From positions 1 to 64,000 of the forward strand of contig CAJTEW010000010.1 in assembly GCA_910575605.1 (NCBI GenBank): a DNA stretch of 64,000 nucleotides, in the 5' to 3' direction. A model generated the notes under the pieces. That model did no database searches. It was not told the origin of the DNA and saw nothing but the letters and a program-made list of their open reading frames with translations. Of the stretch, positions 36,615 to 46,675 are shown one piece after another. How positions within the stretch are numbered: position 1 is the stretch's first letter; the number at the start of each line of letters is the position of its first letter. A program made the translations under genes and the position numbers. The stretch comes from Lachnospiraceae bacterium (GTDB taxonomy: Bacteria; Bacillota; Clostridia; Lachnospirales; Lachnospiraceae).

Positions 36615-38681
36615 TTATTTTTTATTTTCACTATATCCGCACTGTTCAGCACTGCACAACAGCCGGTTTCCCTTCTCAATCATATAGCTTTCACACTTCG
36701 GACATTTCTTTTCAGACGGCTTCTGCCATGACATAAATTCACAATCCGGATTATCCTCACATCCAAAATACCGTCTGCCCTTTTTCGTTTTTCTTACTAC
36801 AACCTCTTTACCGCAGAGTGGACATTTCACCCCGATTTTTTCCAGGTACGGCTTCGTATTACGGCAGTCAGGAAATCCAGGGCAGGCAAGAAACCTTCCG
36901 TGGGGACCGTACTTTATGACCATGTTTCGTCCGCACTCCTCACAGATTTCATCACTTACTTCGTCTTCAATTTTTACATTTTCCAGTTCCTTCTGTGCTG
37001 TATCTACAGCCTGATCCAGATCTGGATAGAAATTCTCAATAATGGTTTTCCACTTCACCTTACCATCTGCAACACCGTCAAGAAGACTTTCCATATTGGC
37101 GGTAAAGTTCACATCCACAATACTTGGGAAAGACTGTTTCATAATATGGTTTACTACTTCTCCAAGCTCCGTCATGTACAGGTTTTTATTTTCCTTTGCC
37201 ACATACCTTCTTGCAATAATAGTGGAAATGGTAGGGGCATACGTGCTTGGACGACCGATTCCAAGCTCCTCTAAGGTCTTTACAAGGGCCGCTTCCGTGT
37301 AATGTGCAGGCGGCTGAGTAAAATGCTGCTTTGTATCAAACTCTTCTGCCGTAAGACTGGTGCCCTCTGTAAGGCTCTTTAACAGAACTCCCCCCTCCTC
37401 CTTTTCTTCCCCAGATTCGGTATAAATAAGGCGGAAGCCTTCAAACGCAACCCGGGAGGCTGATGCTGTAAAACGGTATTTTCCAGCTCCTATCTTTACA
37501 GACGTTGTCTCATATCTGGCAGGCTGCATCCTGCTTGCCACAAACCGCTTCCAGATAAGCTGATATAAGCGGAACTGGTCTCTTGTCAGGGAGTCCTTAA
37601 GCATGGCCGGCGTACGGTTTACATCCGTAGGACGGATTGCCTCATGGGCATCCTGTATCTTGCCACTTCCGCTTTTCTTACTTGCTTCTGCCGCTACATA
37701 CATCTCTCCGTACTGTTCTCCCACAAACTCCCTTACACTGCTCTCTGCCTCCTCAGATACACGCGTGGAATCTGTACGCAGATAAGTGATAACACCAACA
37801 GTCCCGTTTCCCTTTATATCAATTCCTTCATAAAGCTGCTGTGCAATCCGCATCGTCTTGGAAGTAGCAAAGTTAAGGGCTTTGGAAGCCTCCTGCTGCA
37901 GTGTACTGGTGGTAAATACAACCGGAGCCTTCTTAAGCCTTTCCCCCTTCTTTATGTCTGTAACAGAAAAGTTCTCACCCTCAAGATCTTTCATAATCTC
38001 CTGCAGCTCTTCCTCAGATCCAATCGTGATTTTTCCTTCCTCGGTTCCATAGAATTTTGCGTTTAAAAGCTTCCTCTCACCCGCCGCTTTAAGATTCACC
38101 TCCATGCTCCAGTACTCCTCAGGAGTAAATGCACCTATCTCTTCTTCACGATCTGCAATAATGCGCAGTGCAACTGACTGAACGCGACCTGCACTTAACC
38201 CCCTCTTTACCTTTGCCCACAGAAGGGGGCTTATGCGGTAGCCCACTATCCGGTCAAGTACACGCCTTGCCTGCTGGGCATCCACAAGATCCATATCAAT
38301 TTCTCGCGCATTCTTTAAAGACGCCTTTACCGCATTTTTAGTAATCTCATTAAAACTTATCCGGTATACCTTTTTGTTCTCAAGCTTAAGGGCCTGGCTT
38401 AAATGCCATGAAATTGCCTCTCCCTCTCGGTCCGGGTCGGTTGCAAGATATACCTTATCTGCACGCTTTACTTCCTTTCTTAGATTCGCCAGGATTTCCC
38501 CTTTTCCCCGTATCGTAATATACTTCGGCTCATAATCATGCTCCACATCAACACCAATCTGGCTCTTGGGCAGGTCTCTTACATGTCCGTTGGATGCAGT
38601 AACCACATAATTACTTCCCAGAAATTTTTTAATTGTCTTCACCTTTGCCGGTGATTCCACAATTACAAGATAGCGTGCCAT
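36615..38681 (-). CDS. topA: DNA topoisomerase I
   Basis: 688 residues. TOPRIM domain (MARYLVIVESPAKVKTIKKF, then ATDPDREGE), type IA core with the catalytic tyrosine in TYLRTDSTRVS, and three C-terminal zinc ribbons (CEECGRNM, CPLCGKEV, CPKCESYM). Relaxes negative supercoils. 4 bp after dprA: part of a yifB-dprA-topA-codY run typical of Firmicutes. Confidence 0.97.
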   Translation of the reverse strand: MARYLVIVESPAKVKTIKKFLGSNYVVTASNGHVRDLPKSQIGVDVEHDYEPKYITIRGKGEILANLRKEVKRADKVYLATDPDREGEAISWHLSQALKLENKKVYRISFNEITKNAVKASLKNAREIDMDLVDAQQARRVLDRIVGYRISPLLWAKVKRGLSAGRVQSVALRIIADREEEIGAFTPEEYWSMEVNLKAAGERKLLNAKFYGTEEGKITIGSEEELQEIMKDLEGENFSVTDIKKGERLKKAPVVFTTSTLQQEASKALNFATSKTMRIAQQLYEGIDIKGNGTVGVITYLRTDSTRVSEEAESSVREFVGEQYGEMYVAAEASKKSGSGKIQDAHEAIRPTDVNRTPAMLKDSLTRDQFRLYQLIWKRFVASRMQPARYETTSVKIGAGKYRFTASASRVAFEGFRLIYTESGEEKEEGGVLLKSLTEGTSLTAEEFDTKQHFTQPPAHYTEAALVKTLEELGIGRPSTYAPTISTIIARRYVAKENKNLYMTELGEVVNHIMKQSFPSIVDVNFTANMESLLDGVADGKVKWKTIIENFYPDLDQAVDTAQKELENVKIEDEVSDEICEECGRNMVIKYGPHGRFLACPGFPDCRNTKPYLEKIGVKCPLCGKEVVVRKTKKGRRYFGCEDNPDCEFMSWQKPSEKKCPKCESYMIEKGNRLLCSAEQCGYSENKK

Positions 38682-38685
38682 ATCA

Positions 38686-39768
38686 CTAGTTCCTCACTTT
38701 TATATAATAATTTTTAGAAATTTCCTTTACTAGTCCTTTAATTTCCAATGCTGTCAGTATCTGCAAAAGCTCACCGGATGAGATTTTTGTACTTCTTATA
38801 AGCTCACTAATGCTTTTTGGAAATAAATCAAGGCAACTATACACCATATTTTCGGGAGTTTCAAGCTCTTTTTTATTTTTATTTTTATTTTCGAAGGATT
38901 TATGCCGCTGAATATGCAATTCATTTAACAACTCCTCAGGTGAAATCAAAATACCCGCTCCCTGCCTGATAAGCTGATGGCAGCCTCTGCTTAAAGCACT
39001 TGTAACAGGCCCCGGAAGTGCATAAATATCCTTTCCCTGCTCAAGTCCCAGGTCCGCTGTAATAAGAGAACCGCTTCTTTCCTTTGCCTCTACAATAAGG
39101 ATAATATCGGAAAGCGCACTAATAATCCGGTTTCTTAGTGGAAAATAGGCAGGAAGCGGCGGCTCCCCCAGACACCGCTCTGACAGGATTCCTCCGTTTT
39201 TCTGGATATCCATGTAGAGCCCTGTATGCTCTCTTGGATAGCATACATCCACCCCGCATCCCAGTACTGCGAAGGTCTCTCCACCGACATTTAAAGCGCC
39301 TCTATGTCCTGCCCCGTCGATTCCCCTTGCCATGCCGCTGATAATTTGTATTCCTGCCCTTGCAAGCTCTTCTCCGTACTCCAGCGCCATTGCCTCCCCA
39401 TACCTGCTGCATCTCCTGGCTCCCACAATAGCTGCCGACATCCTTGACTTATCGGGAATTCTTCCTTTTACATAAAGAGCATAGGGATAGTCAGGAATCT
39501 CTCTAAGCCCAGCCGGATAGTTCCTGTCAAAAAAGGGAATAAAGCGGATGCCAGTTCTTTGAAGCTTCTCATAGTTTTCCTTAAGATTTCTTTCCTTTTG
39601 AGCTCTTTTTATTACGTCTATATCCTTCTCTGTCAAAAATTTCTGTTTACGAAGCTCCCCTTCCTCTGCATAATAAGTATGCTCTCCTGTCTCAAATATT
39701 TCTCTGATTTTTACTTTTTTCTTATCGGCAAGAGCTCTTACCGACGCAAACCAGTATTCATATATCAA
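38686..39768 (-). CDS. dprA: DNA-processing protein DprA
   Basis: About 360 residues. The Rossmann-like DprA domain has VGARRCSRYG, SGMARGID and LGCGVDVCYPREH; a C-terminal winged helix (about 300-360) follows. Loads RecA on incoming single strands in transformation. TTG at 39768 is preferred since GGGGGAGG lies 8 bp upstream; an ATG at 39786 overlaps the yifB stop and the ribosome site. Confidence 0.92.
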   Translation of the reverse strand: MIYEYWFASVRALADKKKVKIREIFETGEHTYYAEEGELRKQKFLTEKDIDVIKRAQKERNLKENYEKLQRTGIRFIPFFDRNYPAGLREIPDYPYALYVKGRIPDKSRMSAAIVGARRCSRYGEAMALEYGEELARAGIQIISGMARGIDGAGHRGALNVGGETFAVLGCGVDVCYPREHTGLYMDIQKNGGILSERCLGEPPLPAYFPLRNRIISALSDIILIVEAKERSGSLITADLGLEQGKDIYALPGPVTSALSRGCHQLIRQGAGILISPEELLNELHIQRHKSFENKNKNKKELETPENMVYSCLDLFPKSISELIRSTKISSGELLQILTALEIKGLVKEISKNYYIKVRN

Positions 39769-39773
39769 GCATA

Positions 39774-41312
39774 TCACCTCCCCCAATATTTCTTATCTAT
39801 TGTCCGGTAACCTGCTGCCTCCTTCAGGTGACAGACATCTATCCGTTCTCTGCCGTCCAAATCCGCAATGGTCCTTGCCACCTTAAGAATCTTATGATAT
39901 GTACGGGCTGTAAGTCCTAATGCTGTAAATGCCTGCTTCATCAAAAGCCCCTCCTCTTTTCCGAGGTTACAGTATATAGGCAGCTCCTTTACGCCAAGCA
40001 TGGAATTTGTCAAGATACTTGTTCCCTTATATCTTAAGTTCTGAACCTCTCTCGCCTTTTTTACGCGCTCCCTGATTTCCTTCGATCCTTCTGCCTTCTC
40101 CTTTGTATTTAATTCCTCATATCCAAGTCCCGGCGCCTCAATACAAATATCCATACGATCTAGAAAGGGCTGGCTTACTCTGCCTAAGTACTGACGTATC
40201 TGCCCTTCCGTGCAGCTGCATTTTTCCATATCAGGGTAATTACCACAGGGACAGGGATTCATTGCTGCAATCAAAATAAAATTTGCGGGAAAGACATAAT
40301 TAGCATGACTTCTTGTGATTCGTATCCTTCTATCCTCCAAAGGCTGTCTTAGCACCTCTAACACAGACTTCTGAAATTCCGGCAGCTCGTCAAGAAACAG
40401 CACTCCTCCATGTGCAAGGCTGATTTCACCCGGAGAGGGCACTGGCCCTCCCCCTGTCAGCGCAGCTTTTGTCGCTGTATGATGAACACTTCTAAAGGGT
40501 CTTCCGGTAATGAGAGGCCTGTCCTTATCTAAAAGCCCCATAACACTATATATTTTTGTAATCTCCATACTTTCTTCCTTTGTAAGAGGCGGAAGAATGG
40601 TTGGTATCCGTTCTGCTATCATGGACTTTCCGCTCCCTGGCGGTCCCATCAGGAGTAGATTATGCCCCCCTGCCACAGCCACCTCAGCAGCACGCTTTAC
40701 CGCCTCCTGGCCTTTGATATCACTGTAGTCTACAAGAATATTGTTAAGAGGATTCCCATATGTATCTTTATCACTGTGGGGAAAGGAGACTATACGTCTT
40801 TCCCCTCTTAGGTGGGCACAGATTTCTCCAAGGCTGTCTCCCCCGATAATATTTACTCCGTCTATCAAGGCTCCTTCTGGTGCATTTTCTGCAGGCAGAA
40901 TACAAGTATGGTATCCCATACGCACTGCCTCCATAACGATAGGAAGAACTCCCTTCACCTTACGAATCTTCCCATTCAGACTCAGTTCGCCGATAACAAG
41001 TGTATTTTCTAAGGAATTCTTTGGAATGCAGCCTACTGATAAAAGTACGGACAGAGCAATGGGAAGGTCAAAAGAAGGTCCCTTTTTCTTGACGGTTGCC
41101 GGAGACAGGTTAATGATTGTTTTTTTCGGAGGAAGCATAAGACCTGAATTGTGAATTGCCGTGCGGACTCGTTCTGCTGCCTCCTTTACCTCTGATGAAA
41201 GATAGCCTACCATATGAAACATAGGAAGCCCGTTGCTTACATCCGCCTCCACACGGAGCATCTCCACATGAAGCCCCTGGAGAGCCGCAGATGCCACTAA
41301 ACTAAATGCCAT
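39774..41312 (-). CDS. comM: YifB/ComM-family Mg-chelatase-like ATPase
   Basis: 512 residues: an N-terminal Lon-protease-like fold (about 1-170), an AAA+ domain with Walker A GPPGSGKSM, Walker B GGVLFLDELPEF and a C-terminal helical lid. ComM helps branch migration during natural transformation in other bacteria. AGAGGTG upstream. First gene of the yifB-dprA-topA-codY run, divergent from sigK. Confidence 0.93.
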   Translation of the reverse strand: MAFSLVASAALQGLHVEMLRVEADVSNGLPMFHMVGYLSSEVKEAAERVRTAIHNSGLMLPPKKTIINLSPATVKKKGPSFDLPIALSVLLSVGCIPKNSLENTLVIGELSLNGKIRKVKGVLPIVMEAVRMGYHTCILPAENAPEGALIDGVNIIGGDSLGEICAHLRGERRIVSFPHSDKDTYGNPLNNILVDYSDIKGQEAVKRAAEVAVAGGHNLLLMGPPGSGKSMIAERIPTILPPLTKEESMEITKIYSVMGLLDKDRPLITGRPFRSVHHTATKAALTGGGPVPSPGEISLAHGGVLFLDELPEFQKSVLEVLRQPLEDRRIRITRSHANYVFPANFILIAAMNPCPCGNYPDMEKCSCTEGQIRQYLGRVSQPFLDRMDICIEAPGLGYEELNTKEKAEGSKEIRERVKKAREVQNLRYKGTSILTNSMLGVKELPIYCNLGKEEGLLMKQAFTALGLTARTYHKILKVARTIADLDGRERIDVCHLKEAAGYRTIDKKYWGR

Positions 41313-41566
41313 TTGTACACCTCTTTTCTTAGATGGAACACTGCACTGTTAAAATGTTACTATTTTTTGCATCTTCTGATATAATGACCGAGACGGTCTG
41401 ATTATACTTTGAAATTTGAATAATTACTGTTCAATAGAATATAGCTAGTATAACATGTTTCTCCACCACCCTCAACAGGTATTTTTGCACAAATTTTTGC
41501 TTGGAAAAGCACAAACAAAGCATTTTCGTCATAGATTATATCAAATATGCCCAGAGGTGCTTTTTC

Positions 41567-42184
41567 TTGAAATCATTTCCCCAACCCCTCACAGCCGCAG
41601 AAGAACGATATTATATGCAAAAATATACAGAGGGAGATCTTGAAGCAAAGCATATTCTCATTGAACGCAATCTTCGCCTCGTCGCACATATTGTAAAAAA
41701 ATACCAGACCTCCAGTGATGACACTGAGGACCTCCTTTCCATCGGGACCATTGGTCTTATTAAAGCCGTGGTTACCTTTGACCCTGACAAAAGTGTAAGA
41801 CTTGGAACCTATGCCGCAAGATGCATTGAAAATGAAGTTCTAATGCATCTTCGGGCAAGAAAAAAAACATCCCGTGAAGTTTCCTTATATGAGCCCATCG
41901 GCACGGACAGAGAAGGAAACGAGATTCAACTCTTTGATATTATCGAGACGGATGAGGATGACGCCCACCGCAAGGTGGAGCTAAGTGACGACATTCAGAC
42001 ACTCTACAATAAGGTAGAGGCCGAACTCTCTTCTAGGGAGCGTCTGGTGCTGAAAATGCGGTACGGCCTCTACAACGAAGAAGAATACACGCAGCGAGAG
42101 ATTGCAGCTCTTCTTGGCATCTCTCGTTCTTACGTTTCGAGAATTGAAAAAAGCGCAATTGAAAAGCTGCGCGAGTATTTCTAA
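41567..42184 (+). CDS. sigK: RNA polymerase sporulation sigma factor SigK
   Basis: 205 residues from TTG at 41567-41569 (AGAGGTG 7 bp upstream); a longer frame to 41501 lacks a ribosome site. LKSFPQPLTAAEERYYMQKY is the SigK start, ERNLRLVAHIVKKYQ region 2, and EEYTQREIAALLGISRSYVS region 4. It drives late mother-cell genes in sporulation. The gene is continuous, so no skin-type insertion exists. There is little pro-sequence, as in Clostridia lacking SpoIVFB control. The 41313-41566 gap holds the divergent promoters. Confidence 0.92.
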   Translation: MKSFPQPLTAAEERYYMQKYTEGDLEAKHILIERNLRLVAHIVKKYQTSSDDTEDLLSIGTIGLIKAVVTFDPDKSVRLGTYAARCIENEVLMHLRARKKTSREVSLYEPIGTDREGNEIQLFDIIETDEDDAHRKVELSDDIQTLYNKVEAELSSRERLVLKMRYGLYNEEEYTQREIAALLGISRSYVSRIEKSAIEKLREYF

Positions 42185-42197
42185 ATACCCGCGCAGC
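42166..42197 (+). terminator. sigK terminator overlapping its stop codon
   Basis: A stem, GCTGCGCGAGTATTT with AATACCCGCGCAGC (one bulge), has the TAA in its loop and is followed by ATTTTATTT. Confidence 0.8.
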
Positions 42198-42216
42198 CAC
42201 ATTTTATTTAAATTCT

Positions 42217-43449
42217 TTACGTCTCTTCACGCCTTAAGATATCGTATTTCTCTGCCGCTCCTCCTTCTAATTCCACATAAAGCACCTGCTTTGGATGAGG
42301 AGCGCTCTCCTGCTCCGCCCCTTCCTCATTCACAATCCTCTTTACTGTCACCTTCTCATTTCTTCCATCAGGCTTCATAATCTCTATACTCTCCCCAACC
42401 GAGAACTTGTTTCTCTGCTGAATACAGTACATGCCGTCTTTTTCCTCTTCCACAATCCCAAGATAAGTATACTCCTTTACGTAAGTATTGTTATCATAGA
42501 TCTGGCTCTTCTCCCCGGGCTTTCCGAAATAAAATCCTGTCGTAAACTGCCTGTAGGTACAGTTTGAAATCTGGTCCAGATACCACGGCATATTTGCCCT
42601 GTAAAGCTCTGGCTCCTTAAGATAATCGTCTATTGCTATACGGTAAGTCCGGGCAACTGTCGCCACGTAAAGAGCAGTTTTCATACGTCCTTCAATCTTA
42701 AAACTGTCAATTCCCGCGTCAATCATCTCCGGAATATGTCCAATCATGCATAAATCCCTGGAGTTGAAAATAAAAGTCCCCCGCTCATTTTCATATACCG
42801 GCATATACTCTCCTGGTCTTGTCTCCTCCATCACAGCATATTTCCAACGGCAGGGGTGGGTGCATGCCCCCTGGTTTGCATCTCTTCCTGTAAAATAATT
42901 GCTAAGAAGGCACCTTCCGGAATAAGAAATGCACATAGCCCCATGAATGAAGCTCTCAATCTCCATCTTTTGTGGAATCCTCTCCCGGATTTCTCTAATC
43001 TCCTCTAAGGACAGCTCTCTTGCAGAGACTACACGCTTCGCTCCAAGCTCCCACCAGAAACGGTAGGTGCCGTAATTTGTATTATTTGCCTGTGTGCTGA
43101 TGTGCCGCTCTATCTCGGGACAGATATCCTTTGCCAATTGAAAAACAGCCGGGTCTGCAATAATCAGGCCATCCGGCCCCATTTCCTTAAGCTCCCATAA
43201 ATAAGCCTCCACTCCCGGTAAATCGTCATTGTGTGCCAGAATATTCACTGTCACATAAACTTTCACACCGCGGGCATGGGCAAATGCAATGCCTTTCTTC
43301 ATATCCTCCGGTGAAAAATTTTTCGCCTTGGCGCGGAGTCCAAAGGCCTCCCCGCCGATATATACAGCATCTGCACCGAATATAACCGCTGTCTTAAGAA
43401 CCTCCAGACTGCTTGCCGGAATTAGTAATTCCGGTCGTTTCTTTTCCAT
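42217..43449 (-). CDS. U32-family peptidase
   Basis: 410 residues from ATG at 43449 (GGGAGAAG upstream). The U32 signature ESFIHGAMCISYSGRCLLS with the cysteine cluster (Cys-Ser-Gly-Arg-Cys and later GACTHPCRWKY) is complete. Named collagenase-like, but relatives such as RlhA/TrhP hydroxylate RNA; function here could be tRNA or rRNA modification. It starts 1 bp after the methyltransferase stop, so the two form an operon. Confidence 0.9.
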   Translation of the reverse strand: MEKKRPELLIPASSLEVLKTAVIFGADAVYIGGEAFGLRAKAKNFSPEDMKKGIAFAHARGVKVYVTVNILAHNDDLPGVEAYLWELKEMGPDGLIIADPAVFQLAKDICPEIERHISTQANNTNYGTYRFWWELGAKRVVSARELSLEEIREIRERIPQKMEIESFIHGAMCISYSGRCLLSNYFTGRDANQGACTHPCRWKYAVMEETRPGEYMPVYENERGTFIFNSRDLCMIGHIPEMIDAGIDSFKIEGRMKTALYVATVARTYRIAIDDYLKEPELYRANMPWYLDQISNCTYRQFTTGFYFGKPGEKSQIYDNNTYVKEYTYLGIVEEEKDGMYCIQQRNKFSVGESIEIMKPDGRNEKVTVKRIVNEEGAEQESAPHPKQVLYVELEGGAAEKYDILRREET

Positions 43450-43450
43450 T

Positions 43451-44113
43451 TTAATCTTCTCCCTTCCCACATTCAACCTTAACGCTGAGAGCTACCCCAT
43501 CTCCCAGAGGAAGAATTGAAGTCTCAAGCCTGTCATGGTGCTTCAATTCATAGAGATATTCCCTCATGCGGCTGTGTATCGTTCGATTGCGCCGCTCCAC
43601 GGCAAACCGGGATTCAATCACCTCTCCCTCCTGGAGCACATTATCCGATACCAGAACGCCTCCCTCCCCAAGCAAGCGCAGCGCTTCAGGAAGATAATGA
43701 ATATACTGTCCCTTTGCTGCATCCATGAAAATCAGATCATATGAGTCGTCGAGAGATCTCATCACCTCCAGCGCATCTCCCTCTATTAAGGTAATCTGCT
43801 TTTCTTTTCCCGCACGCCTGAAATTATCACGGGCAGCAGGAATTCTCTTTTCATAATTTTCAATTGTTGTAATTCTTCCGCTCTTCGGCATATACTCACT
43901 CATCAAAAGTGCGGAAAAGCCAACTGCTGTTCCCACCTCCAGAATATTTAAAGGCTTCTTTATCATAAGAAGAACCTTCAAAAAACTCTGGGTTTCCTTG
44001 CGGATAATGGGAACACATGCCTTAAGCGCTTCCTGTTCAATCTTCTCAAGAACCTGGCATTCAGGGCGTTCAAGGGAACGAATATATGTAGTTAATCTTT
44101 CATCTGCTGTCAT
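43451..44113 (-). CDS. O-methyltransferase (YrrM/TrmR-like)
   Basis: 220 residues, class I SAM methyltransferase: LEVGTAVGFSALLMSEYMP is the SAM loop, then IEGDALEVM and YDLIFMDAAKGQYIHYL for motif IV. Resembles YrrM/TrmR, which methylates tRNA wobble uridine derivatives, and is paired with a U32 protein as in Bacillus yrrMNO; that supports a tRNA role. Confidence 0.88.
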   Translation of the reverse strand: MTADERLTTYIRSLERPECQVLEKIEQEALKACVPIIRKETQSFLKVLLMIKKPLNILEVGTAVGFSALLMSEYMPKSGRITTIENYEKRIPAARDNFRRAGKEKQITLIEGDALEVMRSLDDSYDLIFMDAAKGQYIHYLPEALRLLGEGGVLVSDNVLQEGEVIESRFAVERRNRTIHSRMREYLYELKHHDRLETSILPLGDGVALSVKVECGKGED

Positions 44114-44170
44114 TTATACAAAGTCCTTCCTTTTCAACTGTCTAAATTGGGGACAGGGTAAAACCAATCT

Positions 44171-44202
44171 GGGACGGGGTATTTTTAAAAATACCCCGTC
44201 CC
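44171..44202. repeat. Perfect 32-bp palindrome between rnj and methyltransferase genes
   Basis: Two 16-bp arms, GGGACGGGGTATTTTT and its exact complement, meet without a loop. A degenerate copy of the first arm (GGGGACAGGGTAAAA) starts about 20 bp to the left. It may act as a bidirectional terminator for rnj. It also resembles REP-like GGGGAC repeats seen with RAYT/IS200-type elements. Confidence 0.8.
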
Positions 44203-44207
44203 CAACT

Positions 44208-45875
44208 TTATACATCCATAATAATCGGCAATATCATTGGCCTTCTCTTTGTCTTTTTCCAAATAAATTCATTCATTGTATCACGTATAACAAGCTTTAT
44301 CTTACTCCAGTCCGCATTTCTCTGATGGGTAAGGCAGTCCTCCACCGCATCGGTGAGCACACGTCTTGCCTCTTCCATAAGGCTCTCAGATTCTCTTACA
44401 TAGACAAAGCCCCGGGACACAATATCCGGTCCTGCAAGAAGCTGGTTGCTGCCCCTCTCTAAGGTCAGAACGACAATCATAATACCGTCCTCTGCCAGAT
44501 GCTGTCTATCCCTTAGAACGATATTTCCCACATCGCCTACACCGAGACCGTCTACGAGGATCTCACCTGTATGAACTTTATCTACTACCTTTGCTGACTG
44601 GGCGTTTACTTCAAGTACATCTCCTGACTGGAGCATGAAAATGTTCTCCTTCGGAATTCCAAGTGCTTTTGCAATCCCGGCATTTGCTTTCCTATGGCGG
44701 TATTCACCATGGATCGGAATCGCATATTTGGGCTTTACAAGGGAGTAAATAAGCTTTAACTCCTCCTGGCAGGCATGTCCGGATACATGGGCATCGGAAA
44801 AAATTACATTTGCTCCTTTTGCTGAAAGCTCATTGATAACCTTTGATACAGACTTTTCATTGCCAGGTATTGGGTTGGAGCTGAAAATAACCGTATCGCC
44901 CGGCATAATGGTTACCTTCTTGTGTACATCTGCCGCCATCCGGGACAACGCTGCCATAGATTCACCCTGGCTTCCTGTTGTAATAAGCACCGTCTTCTCC
45001 GGCGGATAATTTTTAAGCTGATCAATCTCCACCAGTGTATTTTCCGGCACATTCAGGTATCCTAATTCCTGGGCAACCTGAATGATATTTACCATGCTGC
45101 GCCCTTCTACCACAACCTTGCGGTCATACTTGCAGGCTGAATTGATAATCTGCTGGACACGGTCTACATTGGATGCAAAGGTTGCGATAATAATCCTCGT
45201 ATTATAATGCTCTGCAAATATATGGTCAAAGGTAGCACCTACTGTACGCTCTGACTGGGTAAATCCGGCGCGCTCCGCATTGGTACTGTCGGACATAAGG
45301 GCCAGTACACCCTTCTTTCCTATCTCCGCAAAACGCTGCAGGTCAATGGCATCACCAAACACCGGCGTATAATCCACTTTAAAATCTCCGGTATGCACAA
45401 CAATTCCTGCCGGTGAGTAAATGGCAAGAGCCGCTGCATCCTGAATACTATGATTCGTCTTAATAAATTCAATCCTAAACTGTCCCAGATTAATGGACTG
45501 TCCGTGCTTTACAACCTTTCTTCTCGTGCTTCTTAAAAGGTTGTGCTCTCCTAGTTTTCTCTCTATAATTCCCATCGTCAGCTTCGTCGCATAGATAGGA
45601 AGATTCATCTCTCGAAGCGTATAGCACAACGCTCCGATGTGGTCCTCATGTCCGTGTGTAATCACAAATCCTTTCACTTTCTGGATGTTATCCCTCAGAT
45701 ACGTGACATCCGGGATTACAAGGTCGATTCCCAGCATATCGTCCTCTGGGAATGACAGACCGCAGTCCACCACAATAATACTGTCTTCATATTCGAAGGC
45801 AGTTATATTCATTCCAATCTTCTCGAGTCCCCCGAGAGGAATGATCTTCATACTTCCACTATTCTCTTTTTTCAA
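44208..45875 (-). CDS. rnj: Ribonuclease J
   Basis: About 556 residues from TTG at 45875, 5 bp after GGAGGTG that lies in the end of fur. Metallo-beta-lactamase motif HGHEDH at 74-79, a beta-CASP domain with SDSTNAERAGFT and ALMSD, and the RNase J C-terminal domain. It degrades and matures RNA from the 5' end. Cotranscribed with fur, which ends 2 bp upstream. Confidence 0.94.
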   Translation of the reverse strand: MKKENSGSMKIIPLGGLEKIGMNITAFEYEDSIIVVDCGLSFPEDDMLGIDLVIPDVTYLRDNIQKVKGFVITHGHEDHIGALCYTLREMNLPIYATKLTMGIIERKLGEHNLLRSTRRKVVKHGQSINLGQFRIEFIKTNHSIQDAAALAIYSPAGIVVHTGDFKVDYTPVFGDAIDLQRFAEIGKKGVLALMSDSTNAERAGFTQSERTVGATFDHIFAEHYNTRIIIATFASNVDRVQQIINSACKYDRKVVVEGRSMVNIIQVAQELGYLNVPENTLVEIDQLKNYPPEKTVLITTGSQGESMAALSRMAADVHKKVTIMPGDTVIFSSNPIPGNEKSVSKVINELSAKGANVIFSDAHVSGHACQEELKLIYSLVKPKYAIPIHGEYRHRKANAGIAKALGIPKENIFMLQSGDVLEVNAQSAKVVDKVHTGEILVDGLGVGDVGNIVLRDRQHLAEDGIMIVVLTLERGSNQLLAGPDIVSRGFVYVRESESLMEEARRVLTDAVEDCLTHQRNADWSKIKLVIRDTMNEFIWKKTKRRPMILPIIMDV

Positions 45876-45877
45876 AT

Positions 45878-46363
45878 TTACACCTCCACGTGCTTTCCGT
45901 TCTGATTTTGCTTTTCCCGGCACTCCTTGCACTGTCCAAAGAACTTTAATTCATGGTTTTGCACATGGAAACCTGTCTCCTCCTCAATATGACGCTCTAG
46001 TTCCTCTAAAAGATCGTCCTTAAAAGACAGGACCTTTCCACAGTCCCTGCATATTAAATGATGATGATGATGCTTTCCATTCGTATCTCCGTACGTATTT
46101 TCCCCAATTTCATATCTCACACACCCATCATCCAGATTAATACGATCCACCAATTGCATTTCCAATAACAACTGCACAGTCCGGTAAATGGTTGCCAGCC
46201 CAATCTCCGGGTAATCCTCCTTTACGAGCTCGTAGATATCCTCCGCGGTCATATGCCTGTCCCTGTTCTCCGCCAGTACCTCCAGCACAAGCAGGCGCTG
46301 ATTCGTTACCTTAAGCCCCTTTTTCTTTAGCATTTCTTTAAATTCTTCCTGACTGACTGACAT
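45878..46363 (-). CDS. fur: Fur-family metalloregulator
   Basis: 161 residues. N-terminal winged helix (LKVTNQRLLVLEVLAE, GLATIYRTVQLL) and C-terminal metal domain with five consecutive histidines at 98-102, CRDC at 105-108 and CKEC at 145-148 (structural zinc). Fur, PerR and Zur cannot be separated safely by eye; iron-responsive Fur is likely. 7 bp after the DUF1292 gene and directly before rnj. Confidence 0.9.
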   Translation of the reverse strand: MSVSQEEFKEMLKKKGLKVTNQRLLVLEVLAENRDRHMTAEDIYELVKEDYPEIGLATIYRTVQLLLEMQLVDRINLDDGCVRYEIGENTYGDTNGKHHHHHLICRDCGKVLSFKDDLLEELERHIEEETGFHVQNHELKFFGQCKECREKQNQNGKHVEV

Positions 46364-46370
46364 TCTTTAC

Positions 46371-46631
46371 TTACCTTTCAATCTCCACATCCTCTAAAAG
46401 CTCCTGAAATACCTTTGCGATTGCAGTAATCTCATCCTCATCCTCCACAATCTCATAGATACTCTCTATATCCCTTTCTTCTGATGTGTCTTTTAAAATC
46501 AAACATTCTGCGTCGTCTTCCTTTGAATCCGTCACAAGAATATAAGATACCCCGTTGATTCTTGTCTGTTCGAGTACATAGAATTCTTCTTTTTCCTGCA
46601 TTTCCTCAGACGTAAATGTAATCTTTTCCAT
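46371..46631 (-). CDS. DUF1292-family protein
   Basis: 86 residues, very acidic, with ITFTSEEMQEKEEFYVLEQT and YILVTDSKEDDAECLILKD as in DUF1292/YrzB proteins. The family lies between ruvX and fur or alaS in Firmicutes. Biochemical role unknown. Confidence 0.85.
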   Translation of the reverse strand: MEKITFTSEEMQEKEEFYVLEQTRINGVSYILVTDSKEDDAECLILKDTSEERDIESIYEIVEDEDEITAIAKVFQELLEDVEIER

Positions 46632-46675
46632 ACATGCTCCTATTCTGGAGAAGGCCCCTATACCCGGTAATCCAC

